A DNA stretch of 10,258 bases, from positions 1-10,258 of the forward strand of contig JADINF010000017.1 of NCBI GenBank assembly GCA_017694145.1, in the 5' to 3' direction. Shown here piece after piece: positions 1-6,103 of the stretch; positions within the stretch are counted from its first letter, which is position 1, and every line of letters begins with the position of its first letter. A program made the position numbers and the translations under genes. A model generated the notes under the pieces. It searched no databases, was not told where the DNA came from, and saw nothing but the letters and a program-made list of their open reading frames with translations. The DNA is from Candidatus Stercoripulliclostridium pullicola. Its GTDB lineage: Bacteria; Bacillota; Clostridia; Christensenellales; DTU072.

Positions 1-612
1 GGCGAGGAGCGTTCCCTTGGTGCGGTTGGCGCCGCAGGGAAGACCGGCGTTGACGTTACCGTAGGACTGAACGTTGGCGCGGGCTTCGAAATAAGTGGAG
101 AGCGCGTCGCCCATGCCCGATACGAGGAAACGCACGGGAGCGTTGGCGATAACGGTGGTATCGATGAGCACCACGCTGGGGCTCTGCTTGAAGTATGCGT
201 AATCGTCGAACGCGCCGTCCGGAGTGTAAAGAACTGCGGAGTGTGAAGTGGGCGCGTCGGTCGCCGCTATGGTGGGGCAGATAATGAGGGCGTTGCCTTC
301 GGCTACGCATTTCGCGGTGTCGATTGCTTTACCGCCGCCGAGCCCTATCGTGCAAGCGCATTTGTTCTCTTTGGCTATCTTTTGAAGTCTTGCCACTTCC
401 TGACGGGAACACTCGCCGGTGAAGTCCACTTTGATGAACTCGATCTTGTACTGCGCGGCGGTTGCGTCGAGTTTAGCCTGAACGCGGGCGGAGTCGTCCT
501 TATGCGCGATGAGCAGAGCTCTCTTGCCGAAGGTTTTGACGAAGTAACCGAGGTTAAGAAGCTCGTCTTCGCCTTGTACGTACTTGGTGGGGCAAATAAA
601 TGCTTTTCTCAT
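1..612 (-). CDS. gldA: Glycerol dehydrogenase, N-terminal 204 residues (partial)
   Basis: Iron/zinc-type alcohol dehydrogenase family enzyme that oxidises glycerol to dihydroxyacetone with NAD+ in the cytoplasm. The ATG at 612-610 is preceded by AGGAG eight bases upstream, and the frame stays open to the window edge, so the C-terminal part (about 160 residues of a usual ~360) is missing. Visible landmarks are the N-terminal PTKYVQG stretch, the glycine-rich NAD-binding GLGGGKAIDTAK (residues 90-101), the family signature PTIAATDAPTS (113-123), and SGMGDALSTYFEA (165-177). D169 in that last stretch corresponds to the zinc-ligand Asp of characterised GldA proteins; the two His ligands lie beyond the edge. 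It is monocistronic as far as visible and has its own promoter just downstream of the transporter-operon terminator. The assignment is by motif recognition and is strong, but related polyol dehydrogenases share much of this signature. Confidence 0.9.
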   Translation of the reverse strand, partial: MRKAFICPTKYVQGEDELLNLGYFVKTFGKRALLIAHKDDSARVQAKLDATAAQYKIEFIKVDFTGECSRQEVARLQKIAKENKCACTIGLGGGKAIDTAKCVAEGNALIICPTIAATDAPTSHSAVLYTPDGAFDDYAYFKQSPSVVLIDTTVIANAPVRFLVSGMGDALSTYFEARANVQSYGNVNAGLPCGANRTKGTLLA

Positions 613-670
613 TATGAAATCTCCTTTTATTGAGTTTTTTTTGAAAACAGTAAATTAACACTGTAAAATC

Positions 671-699
671 ATTATAATACCAAATAAAGGTTTCGTCAA
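671..699 (-). promoter_or_regulatory. Promoter of gldA (sigma-A type)
   Basis: On the minus strand, TTGACG (694-699) and TATAAT (671-676) are separated by exactly 17 bp, a near-consensus housekeeping promoter. The predicted transcription start near 664 gives a leader of about 50 nt. A 5-bp inverted repeat, ACAGT-N8-ACTGT (647-664), lies right at and after the start point and could be an operator. The -35 is also embedded in TGACGAA (692-698), which fits the 0A-box pattern TGNCGAA, though that overlap could be coincidental. Confidence 0.8.
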
Positions 700-742
700 T
701 ACGCATTTTTAAGCCTTTTTACGCTTCAACTCCGGCTCCTCG

Positions 743-766
743 AAATAAAACCGCCCCGTGGGGCGG
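743..766 (-). terminator. Intrinsic terminator of the amino-acid transporter operon
   Basis: On the minus strand a GC-rich hairpin, CCGCCCC/GGGGCGG (751-766, 2-4 nt loop), is followed by TTTTATTT (743-750). It lies 34 bp past the stop codon of the TrpR-like gene and just upstream of the gldA promoter, so it separates the two transcription units. Confidence 0.85.
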
Positions 767-799
767 TAAGCGGTCAAAGCAGACGCTAAACGGAAAGGA

Positions 800-1084
800 T
801 CACTCGTTACCGTCCTTTTTCAATACGCGGCGATATCCTCCGTCGCCGTAACGGATACAGCGCGAAACGCGGCTCAAAGTAGCGGAAGAAATATCCGTCT
901 CCGCTATTACCTGCGCGTAAGTCTTGCCGTCGAGCAGAAGTTCGGCTGCTTTCACCCGTTGAGCCATTTGTTCTATTTCCTTATGCGTGCACAGATCTTC
1001 CAAGAATAGTGCGCAATCTTTCGCGTCGGATATGCCCGCAAGCACTTCGTACAGACGTGCGATAGCTATCTCTTTGTTTTCCAT
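800..1084 (-). CDS. YerC/YecD family TrpR-related regulator
   Basis: Small (94 aa) helix-turn-helix protein of the TrpR superfamily, in the YerC/YecD subgroup found in Firmicutes. The core shows helices ending in ALFLEDLCTHKEIEQMAQRV, then the HTH-like DGKTYAQVIAETDISSATLS followed by RVSRCIRYGDGGYR, which is typical of YerC. Two starts are possible: a GTG at 1087 and an ATG at 1084-1082. I chose the ATG because GGAGG lies seven bases before it, and because it overlaps the ATPase stop as TGATG, a classic translational-coupling junction. It is the last gene of the transporter operon, which suggests that it senses an amino acid or related ligand and feeds back on uptake. That role is inference; the ligand is unknown and the sequence does not make it tryptophan-specific. 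Confidence 0.88.
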   Translation of the reverse strand: MENKEIAIARLYEVLAGISDAKDCALFLEDLCTHKEIEQMAQRVKAAELLLDGKTYAQVIAETDISSATLSRVSRCIRYGDGGYRRVLKKDGNE

Positions 1085-1911
1085 CACACCACCTCCGAAG
1101 CTTTACTCAAAAACGCTTTCGTCTTCGGCGATTTCGGGTTGCCGAAAACTTCTTCGGGGGTACCCGTTTCCTCGATAACTCCGTCCGCCATAAATATCAC
1201 TTTGTCGGCTACGCCGCGGGCGAACTCCATCTCGTGGGTGACCACTATCATCGTTCTGTCGCTCGACTTGAGTCCTTTGATGACTCTAAGGACTTCGCCG
1301 GTAAGCTCCGGATCGAGCGCGCTCGTCGGTTCGTCGAAGCACAGGATGTCCGGGCTCAGCGCGAGTGCGCGCGCTATCGCCACGCGCTGGCATTGTCCGC
1401 CGGAAAGCTCGCAGGGATAATTTTTCACCTTGTCTATGAGCCCTACCCTTTCTATCAGCGCGAGCGCCTTCTTTTCGTTTTCGGCATATATCTCTGCGCA
1501 TTTTCTGCGGTATTCCCTCAATTCGCCCAATCTGAACGGCGAAGGCTTTTTCAAAGACTCTTTCGACAATATGTCCATCGCGAGCGTCACGTTGCGCAAC
1601 ACGTTATACTGCGAGAAAAGATTGAAGCTCTGGAATACCATTCCGAAATGCAATCTTTTTTTGCGTATACCGCTTTCGCTCTCGCGCTTCGAGCCTGAGC
1701 CCGCGTCGACGAGAGTTTCTCCGTTCAGTATTATTCTCCCGGTGTCGGGCGTTTCAAGGAAATTGAGGCAGCGCAGAAGAGTGGTCTTGCCCGAACCGGA
1801 CGAGCCGATGAGCACGAGCACTTCGCCCTTCTCCACCTCGAAGTTGATATCCTTGAGCACGCTCGTGGAACCGAAATTTTTTGAAATGTTTTTTACTTCC
1901 AGTAACGCCAT
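1084..1911 (-). CDS. Polar amino-acid ABC transporter, ATP-binding protein
   Basis: Cytoplasmic ATPase of a GlnQ/HisP-type (PAAT) amino-acid importer, 275 aa. Walker A is GSSGSGKT (36-43), the Q-loop glutamine is Q94 in MVFQSFNLF, the signature is LSGGQ (169-173), Walker B is DILCFDE (188-194), the D-loop is SALD (197-200) and the switch His is H226 in VVTHEME. All catalytic elements are present. It is about 30 residues longer than typical GlnQ. The extra length lies mainly in the helical subdomain (roughly 115-142, a basic, charged stretch), with a smaller Ser/Gly/Lys-rich insertion near 70-85. The residue after LSGGQ is Cys rather than the usual Gln. The start follows the permease stop by one base, so the two are translationally coupled. 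The substrate class is polar amino acids by family; the exact substrate cannot be read from the sequence. Confidence 0.95.
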   Translation of the reverse strand: MALLEVKNISKNFGSTSVLKDINFEVEKGEVLVLIGSSGSGKTTLLRCLNFLETPDTGRIILNGETLVDAGSGSKRESESGIRKKRLHFGMVFQSFNLFSQYNVLRNVTLAMDILSKESLKKPSPFRLGELREYRRKCAEIYAENEKKALALIERVGLIDKVKNYPCELSGGQCQRVAIARALALSPDILCFDEPTSALDPELTGEVLRVIKGLKSSDRTMIVVTHEMEFARGVADKVIFMADGVIEETGTPEEVFGNPKSPKTKAFLSKASEVV

Positions 1912-1912
1912 A

Positions 1913-2566
1913 TCACGCCTTGAAATAGGATAATTTTTTCTCGAGGAAATTGAACAGAAGCGTCAATATTCCCACGAATATAAGATAGAATACCGCCGTG
2001 AAGAAAATCGGCCACAGTATGCCGTAGATATTGACTATCTCCTGCGCTTCCTTGATAAGTTCCGCGACGGTGATGACGCGGGCAAGCGAAGTATCCTTGA
2101 CGAGCGTTATTATCTCGTTTGACATCGGCGGTATGATGCGCTTCACGACCTGCAAAAGTATCACGCGGAAGAATATCTGCGTCTTGGTCATGCCGAGCAC
2201 CGCGCCCGCTTCGTACTGTCCGCGGGTGATGCTTTCTATACCGCCGCGGTATATTTCCGAAAAATAACAGGCGTAGTTGATGACGAACGCTATCACTACC
2301 GCCGTGAGCCGCGAACTGACCGGGGTGTCGAACCACAGCCCCGGTCCGTAAAACACGACTATTACCTGCAACATAAGCGGAGTTCCTCTTATCACCCACA
2401 CGAAAGCGCGGGTGATAAGTCTTACGGGCTTGAAATTCGACATCGAACCGAACGCTATCAGGAGCCCCAACGGGAGCGCCATGACGAGCGTTAAGAAGAA
2501 TATCGTACAAGTGACGCCGAATCCCGACATCAGATGTTGCAGAACATACGAGAATTCCGGTTGCAT
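1913..2566 (-). CDS. Polar amino-acid ABC transporter, permease
   Basis: Integral membrane subunit of the HisM/GlnP type (217 aa). The hydrophobic segments are roughly at 15-40, 55-78, 86-104 and 183-207, with a further weaker one near 136-150, consistent with the usual five-helix topology. The conserved RGTPLMLQ motif is at 60-67, and the cytoplasmic EAA coupling loop YEAGAVLGMTKTQ (118-130) contacts the ATPase. Both motifs are intact. The ATG at 2566-2564 has a GGAG about ten bases upstream and begins 23 bp after the binding-protein stop. It probably works as a homodimer, because only one permease gene is present. The short gap upstream also shows there is no room for a missing piece of the preceding binding protein. 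Confidence 0.95.
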   Translation of the reverse strand: MQPEFSYVLQHLMSGFGVTCTIFFLTLVMALPLGLLIAFGSMSNFKPVRLITRAFVWVIRGTPLMLQVIVVFYGPGLWFDTPVSSRLTAVVIAFVINYACYFSEIYRGGIESITRGQYEAGAVLGMTKTQIFFRVILLQVVKRIIPPMSNEIITLVKDTSLARVITVAELIKEAQEIVNIYGILWPIFFTAVFYLIFVGILTLLFNFLEKKLSYFKA

Positions 2567-2589
2567 CGGATCAGATCTCCGTTACTTAA

Positions 2590-3432
2590 TTATTTCTCGA
2601 CGACCGCCTGACCTGCGGAACCGCTCTCGGCGGCGATAACGGCGTCGCTCATCGTCGAAGTGTCTTTGGTATACTTATCGGCGTCCGCCTTACGGATGAC
2701 GGCGACCTGACGGTTCTGAAGGTACGGAATGCTTATTTCGCAAGTGGCTTGGATCTCGTCGGTGATGGTCATGCCGTTCCAGATAAGGTCGATGCTTTTG
2801 CTTTCGAGCTCCATTGTCTTGGAATCCCACTGTATCTCTACGAATTCCGCAGTCAAGCCGTAGTATTCGGCAACGGCTTCGGCGAGCTCGGTGTCGAATC
2901 CGATAAGTTTACCGTTGGTGTCGGTATAAGCTATGGGCGCGAATACGGTATATCCTATTTTAATTTTGCCGTCAGCGACGATCTCGCTCCAGTCGGCGTC
3001 GGTAGGTTCGCTGCCTATATCGGCGTTTCCGTCGATAACGAGTTCGTTGACGAGACCGTATTTGGCGGCTATCTCGTTGACGGTGCCGTCGGCTTTGAGC
3101 GCTTTGAGCGCGTAATTGACTTTATATATAGTGGATTTCGCGTTCTTACGGGCGGCTATGCCGTACTCCTCTTCCGCAAGCACGAGTCCTTCCACGAGTT
3201 GGAGTTGCGAAGCGTAAGTGGGATTGATGGTGAGATAATAGTTCGCCATTATGCTGTCCATAATGCCTACGTCGGCGGTCTTGGACGTGAGTTCGGTGAG
3301 AATATCTATCATCGCGTTGGTCTTGACGAGCTTTTTACCGAAATTGAGCTCGGAAGAAGTGCACGCCACGGCGGTCAATACGGTCGCCACACACAGCACG
3401 ACGATAATAAGAACGGTTAAAATTTTTTTCAT
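2590..3432 (-). CDS. Amino-acid ABC transporter substrate-binding lipoprotein, circularly permuted
   Basis: Extracellular solute-binding protein, family 3 (280 aa). Residues 1-23 form a lysine-led hydrophobic signal peptide, with a lipobox-like AVAC placing the lipidated Cys at 24. The ATG at 3432 has AAGGAGG eight bases upstream. The domain order is reversed. Residues about 29-126 match the normal C-terminal half: TADVGIMDSIMANYYL at 52-67, the AEEEYGIAARK strand at 86-96, and the ALKADGTVNEIAAKYG helix at 110-125. A linker (127-155) leads to residues 156-280, which match the normal N-terminal half: KIKIGYTVFAPIAY at 156-169, GFDTELAEAVAEYYG at 178-192, DLIWNGMTIT at 215-224, SIPYLQNRQVAVI at 234-246. 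The protein ends at ESGSAGQAVVEK, a motif normally in mid-chain. D59 fits the usual amino-group ligand. The Arg normally following TxE (the carboxylate ligand) is I227. It heads the permease-ATPase-regulator operon. The family call is firm; the permutation is read directly by motif order. Confidence 0.93.
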   Translation of the reverse strand: MKKILTVLIIVVLCVATVLTAVACTSSELNFGKKLVKTNAMIDILTELTSKTADVGIMDSIMANYYLTINPTYASQLQLVEGLVLAEEEYGIAARKNAKSTIYKVNYALKALKADGTVNEIAAKYGLVNELVIDGNADIGSEPTDADWSEIVADGKIKIGYTVFAPIAYTDTNGKLIGFDTELAEAVAEYYGLTAEFVEIQWDSKTMELESKSIDLIWNGMTITDEIQATCEISIPYLQNRQVAVIRKADADKYTKDTSTMSDAVIAAESGSAGQAVVEK

Positions 3433-3465
3433 CTTAATAGCCTCCTTGTCGTTATAGACGATAAT

Positions 3466-3494
3466 AATTTATCACGCTAAAGCGGCAAAGTCAA
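3466..3494 (-). promoter_or_regulatory. Promoter of the amino-acid transporter operon
   Basis: On the minus strand, TTGACT (3489-3494) and TAAATT (3466-3471) have a 17-bp spacer, giving a start near 3459 and a leader of about 27 nt containing AAGGAGG (3441-3447). A GATAA-N4-TTATC inverted repeat (3460-3473) covers the -10 and could be an operator, possibly for the TrpR-like protein encoded in the operon. That link is a guess. Confidence 0.72.
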
Positions 3495-3553
3495 CCGTTT
3501 GACGCATTTTATCCTACTAATTACGGATACCCGCAGAACGCCGTTCGGGATAT

Positions 3554-3600
3554 TTTTTTACAAAATAATAAATTATTCGACATAATTTTTTACAAAAATA
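3554..3600. repeat. AT-rich direct repeat flanking a candidate 0A box
   Basis: TTTTTTACAAAA occurs at 3554-3565 and again at 3586-3597, each followed by ATA or AATA, with a 32-bp period (about three helical turns). The second copy ends just upstream of the spo0A-like -35 element. Such A/T tracts could act as UP elements, bent DNA or paired regulator half-sites. A 0A-box-like TTCGACA sits between the copies. Confidence 0.5.
3576..3582 (-). promoter_or_regulatory. Candidate 0A box (upstream of spo0A-like gene)
   Basis: The plus-strand TTCGACA is the reverse complement of TGTCGAA, an exact match to the Spo0A binding consensus TGNCGAA. It lies 20 bp upstream of the -35 of the spo0A-like promoter. 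The pattern has only six fixed bases, so single matches are weak; about five are expected by chance in 10 kb counting both strands. Confidence 0.45.
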
Positions 3601-3602
3601 GC

Positions 3603-3631
3603 TTGCGCCCCGAAAAAGAGCGTGCTATAAT
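3603..3631 (+). promoter_or_regulatory. Promoter of the spo0A-like gene (sigma-A type)
   Basis: TTGCGC (3603-3608) and TATAAT (3626-3631) are spaced by 17 bp on the plus strand. A start near 3638 gives a leader of about 120 nt, long enough for further control. The leader contains a small CCCG/CGGG hairpin (3691-3704). I found no convincing sigma-H promoter; a GTGAATAT at 3704-3711 resembles a sigma-H -10 but lacks a matching -35. Confidence 0.75.
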
Positions 3632-3657
3632 GTGAACGCAAACAAAAAATGCTAACA

Positions 3658-3664
3658 TTCGTCA
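3658..3664 (-). promoter_or_regulatory. Candidate 0A box (downstream of spo0A-like start)
   Basis: The plus-strand TTCGTCA is the reverse complement of TGACGAA and fits TGNCGAA. It lies about 20 bp downstream of the predicted transcription start, a position where binding would repress. With the upstream box it makes two matches within 90 bp of the gene for the cognate regulator. Confidence 0.4.
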
Positions 3665-3758
3665 AACGCGAACGTTATTTACGCAAAAGACCCGTAAAGT
3701 CGGGTGAATATCCGGGAAAAAGAATACAGGGAAGAATTGAATCGGAGGATTGTATAGT

Positions 3759-4490
3759 ATGAACGCTGTTTCCTGCCTTGCGGTAGGTTTTCCCAATGCG
3801 GAATTACAGGGATTGAAGATGGCGCGTCCGCTCGAACTCAAGGTGACGGCGGCAGCCGACGGTTACGTAGAAGCCCGAAGCGTGCTCAACGAGCGCGCGC
3901 CTGCGGCAGTCGCGGTATACGGGACGAAAGACGTCGCCGAGCTCAAGAATTTCACGGAATTCGTAAAAGCGATACCCGAATCCCCTACCGTAGTGATAAT
4001 AACCGAAGGGAACGGCGAGGGTGCCTACGCCGACGCGCTCGTCAATCCGTCAAGAGGTTGCGCATATATCGCCGACGCGATAATAGAAGCGAGCGGCACC
4101 GAGAAGAACAACAAGCAGATAGAATTGAAACTCTCCCGCGAACGGGCTCTGGACGAACGCATCGCCAACATCTTCATATCGGCGGGGATACCGCCTCATA
4201 TCAAAGGCTATCAATTCCTCAGAGAAGCCGTCAAGCAGACCGTTAAGCTTCCCGAAATGATCAACAATATCACGAAGGAGCTTTATCCCGCGGTAGCGGA
4301 TAAATTCGCCACGAGTCCGTCGAAAGTGGAACGCGCCATACGGCACGCCATAGAGGTCGCCTGGTCGCGCGGCAAAATAGAAAACATCAACAATATTTAC
4401 GGCATAAAAATCTTCGCCAAAGGCGAGAAGCCCACTAACGGCGAACTCATCGCGCTTATCGCGGATAAGCTGATGATAGAATATTCGTAG
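3759..4490 (+). CDS. spo0A: Spo0A-type regulator with a degenerate receiver domain
   Basis: A 243-aa protein. Residues about 131-243 are an unmistakable Spo0A DNA-binding domain: GIPPHIKGYQFLREAV (143-158), ITKELYPAVADKFATSPS (171-188), the recognition-helix block VERAIRHAIEVAWSRG (190-205), and KPTNGELIALIADKL (224-238). The N-terminal ~115 residues can be threaded onto a receiver fold (strands near 5-9, 26-30, 49-53 and 77-82). However, the acidic DD pair reads GF (10-11), the phospho-acceptor Asp position reads Y54, and the conserved Lys near ILKP is lost; only a Thr (T82) is kept. The domain therefore looks unable to accept phosphate in the usual way. The ATG at 3759 was chosen because CGGAGG (3743-3748) precedes it by ten bases; an upstream in-frame TTG at 3750 directly abuts that site and is unlikely. 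It stands alone, not next to spoIVB as in typical sporulators. It may be a Spo0A paralogue rather than the master regulator. Confidence 0.9.
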   Translation: MNAVSCLAVGFPNAELQGLKMARPLELKVTAAADGYVEARSVLNERAPAAVAVYGTKDVAELKNFTEFVKAIPESPTVVIITEGNGEGAYADALVNPSRGCAYIADAIIEASGTEKNNKQIELKLSRERALDERIANIFISAGIPPHIKGYQFLREAVKQTVKLPEMINNITKELYPAVADKFATSPSKVERAIRHAIEVAWSRGKIENINNIYGIKIFAKGEKPTNGELIALIADKLMIEYS

Positions 4491-4520
4491 ACCATACCCA
4501 CTTTCTTTATTTCCCCCATA

Positions 4521-4555
4521 GAAAGGGGAGGTCGCGAAGTGCGACCTCCCCTTTC
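4521..4555. terminator. Bidirectional hairpin between convergent genes
   Basis: A perfect 15-bp stem, with arms at 4521-4535 and 4541-4555 and a 5-nt loop (GAAGT), lies between the end of the plus-strand spo0A-like gene and the end of the minus-strand symporter gene. Neither side has a long U-tract (the plus side has CTTTCGTC). Strength must come from the stem, but the convergent location and symmetry make a shared terminator the best reading. Confidence 0.75.
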
Positions 4556-4594
4556 GTCACTGTCAACTTGAAACACGTTATGCAACGCCTGCCG

Positions 4595-6070
4595 TCAATA
4601 AATAGGCATGTCGAGCACGTTGCCGTCGGGCGACGCTTCCGCTTCGAGTTCGGCGCGGTGTCTTCGCGCATAGAGTTCTTTTTCCACCGCCGCTTTCTGT
4701 TTCTCGTCGTACTTGAGCAAAAGAAGCGGTATAAGATAGAATACGGAGCCGAGCGCGGGCGCGAGCATGAAGAACGGCCATATCAGTTTATAGAACAGCG
4801 GATCCTGCGGAAGCCCCTGATCGTACTTGGTAGCGTCGAAATTCATTATCGTGAGCGTAAGACCCGTGGTAAAGGTACTGAGAGCCGTACCTATTTTCGC
4901 CACGAGGTTCTGAAGCGCGAATACGCTTCCTTCGCTGCGGTGTCCCGTCTTCCACTCCATATAATCGATACTGTCGCCCCATATCGCGGTCGAAGCGATA
5001 CCGTTAAGGTTATTCGGTATTCCCGCAAGCGCCATAAGCCCTATTACTATGAATATTCGCCAGCCCTCGAACCCTATGAAATAGGATATCACGCGCATAA
5101 TTATATTCATAGAAGTGCCGAGGATAAGCACACGCTTCATTCCGCCTATTTTCCGCGCGAACCAGGTCGCGACGAACATCATCAGAGTCCCCGGAAGCCC
5201 TACAAGTATGCCGTAAAAGAATTTAACCGTCATACCGTCCATCTGAAAACCCAGTATGTTGACGGATACCATGTATTTGAAGAAGTACACGTCCTGCACG
5301 GCGAGGGTGAAGTTGCTTAAAATACTCGCGATAACGAGCGACATCGCTATCTTGTTCTTGAAAATGAGCCCTAACGATTCTGCGAGCGAGCAATCTGGGG
5401 TATAGACGGGGGAACGCTCCTTCGCTTTAGCGCTGAACATGGATATAGACATACCGCCGATACCCATCAATACGCCGAGCGTGGTAAATATCGCAAGCTC
5501 CGAAATGCCGAAATCGGGAAGATAATCTATCATGAGAGGGATAAGTCCCGGTATCCAGCCGCCCACCATCGCGCCTATGCGTCCGAACTGCGCGGCACGG
5601 GCGCGCTCCGACGAGTGCGTGGATATCATCGCGGTCATTCCCCACATCGAAAGATCCTGGAAGGAATACAGGAAGTCCCAGAGGAAGTACACGATCGTAA
5701 TGTAAACGCCCGTCCAGGACTTAGGCATTCCCCAGTCCACGAACATCAACGCGGTAAGAATACCTATCGGGATAGCGGTGATCTTAAGGAACGGACGCAG
5801 TTTTTCGCCGTTCTTGAAAACGTGTCTGTCCACTATCGTACCGACGAGCGGGTCGTTGATCGCGTCCCATATACGCATCGCGCCGAGCACCGTGCCTATG
5901 AAAAGCGTATTCATAAAAAGCACGTCCGTGCAGAAATACATGAACCAACTGCTGACTATATTGTAAGCCTGATTCTGTCCCGCAACGCCTATGGCAAAAT
6001 CCACAAGCTCTTTGTTCTGCACTTCCCTGTCGGGTTTGTACTCGAAAAATTTACGTAGCCACTTCAACAT
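4595..6070 (-). CDS. MFS sugar:cation symporter, GPH (MelB-like) family
   Basis: A 491-aa membrane protein of the glycoside-pentoside-hexuronide:cation symporter family (MFS_2), expected to have 12 transmembrane helices and to import a glycoside, pentose or uronide with Na+ or H+. Helix II carries the family motif WDAINDPLVGTIVDRH (68-83), whose Asp residues in MelB form the cation site, followed by the basic loop KLRPFLKI. The central loop shows ERARAAQFGRIGAMVGGW, and the C-terminal half has WGDSIDYMEWKTGHRSEG, another family hallmark. The start ATG at 6070 is preceded by GAGGAGA about eleven bases upstream. The C-terminus ends in a charged cytoplasmic tail rich in Lys, Glu and Arg. It is monocistronic, with no glycoside hydrolase next to it, so the substrate cannot be assigned. 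Confidence 0.9.
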   Translation of the reverse strand: MLKWLRKFFEYKPDREVQNKELVDFAIGVAGQNQAYNIVSSWFMYFCTDVLFMNTLFIGTVLGAMRIWDAINDPLVGTIVDRHVFKNGEKLRPFLKITAIPIGILTALMFVDWGMPKSWTGVYITIVYFLWDFLYSFQDLSMWGMTAMISTHSSERARAAQFGRIGAMVGGWIPGLIPLMIDYLPDFGISELAIFTTLGVLMGIGGMSISMFSAKAKERSPVYTPDCSLAESLGLIFKNKIAMSLVIASILSNFTLAVQDVYFFKYMVSVNILGFQMDGMTVKFFYGILVGLPGTLMMFVATWFARKIGGMKRVLILGTSMNIIMRVISYFIGFEGWRIFIVIGLMALAGIPNNLNGIASTAIWGDSIDYMEWKTGHRSEGSVFALQNLVAKIGTALSTFTTGLTLTIMNFDATKYDQGLPQDPLFYKLIWPFFMLAPALGSVFYLIPLLLLKYDEKQKAAVEKELYARRHRAELEAEASPDGNVLDMPIY

Positions 6071-6103
6071 TCCGGCAATTTCTCCTCGAAAACATACAAA
6101 TAG

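Noticed and set aside
1893..2510. A 205-codon minus-strand open frame overlapping the permease gene in another frame
   Set aside because: The permease frame has the EAA loop and membrane helices; the alternative frame is Arg/His-rich and has no membrane or domain character.
2749..3420. A 223-codon plus-strand open frame opposite the binding-protein gene
   Set aside because: It lies entirely within the binding-protein gene on the other strand, lacks family motifs, and is explained by codon bias of the real gene.
3704..3711. A sigma-H-like -10 (GTGAATAT) before the spo0A-like gene
   Set aside because: No RNAGGAWWW-type -35 is found 11-12 bp upstream, so a sigma-H promoter is not supported.
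4568..5320. A 250-codon plus-strand open frame opposite the symporter gene
   Set aside because: It is antisense to a clear GPH symporter. Its translation is rich in Arg, His and Tyr with no recognisable motif, and it has no suitable ribosome binding site, as expected for a shadow of a GC-biased gene.
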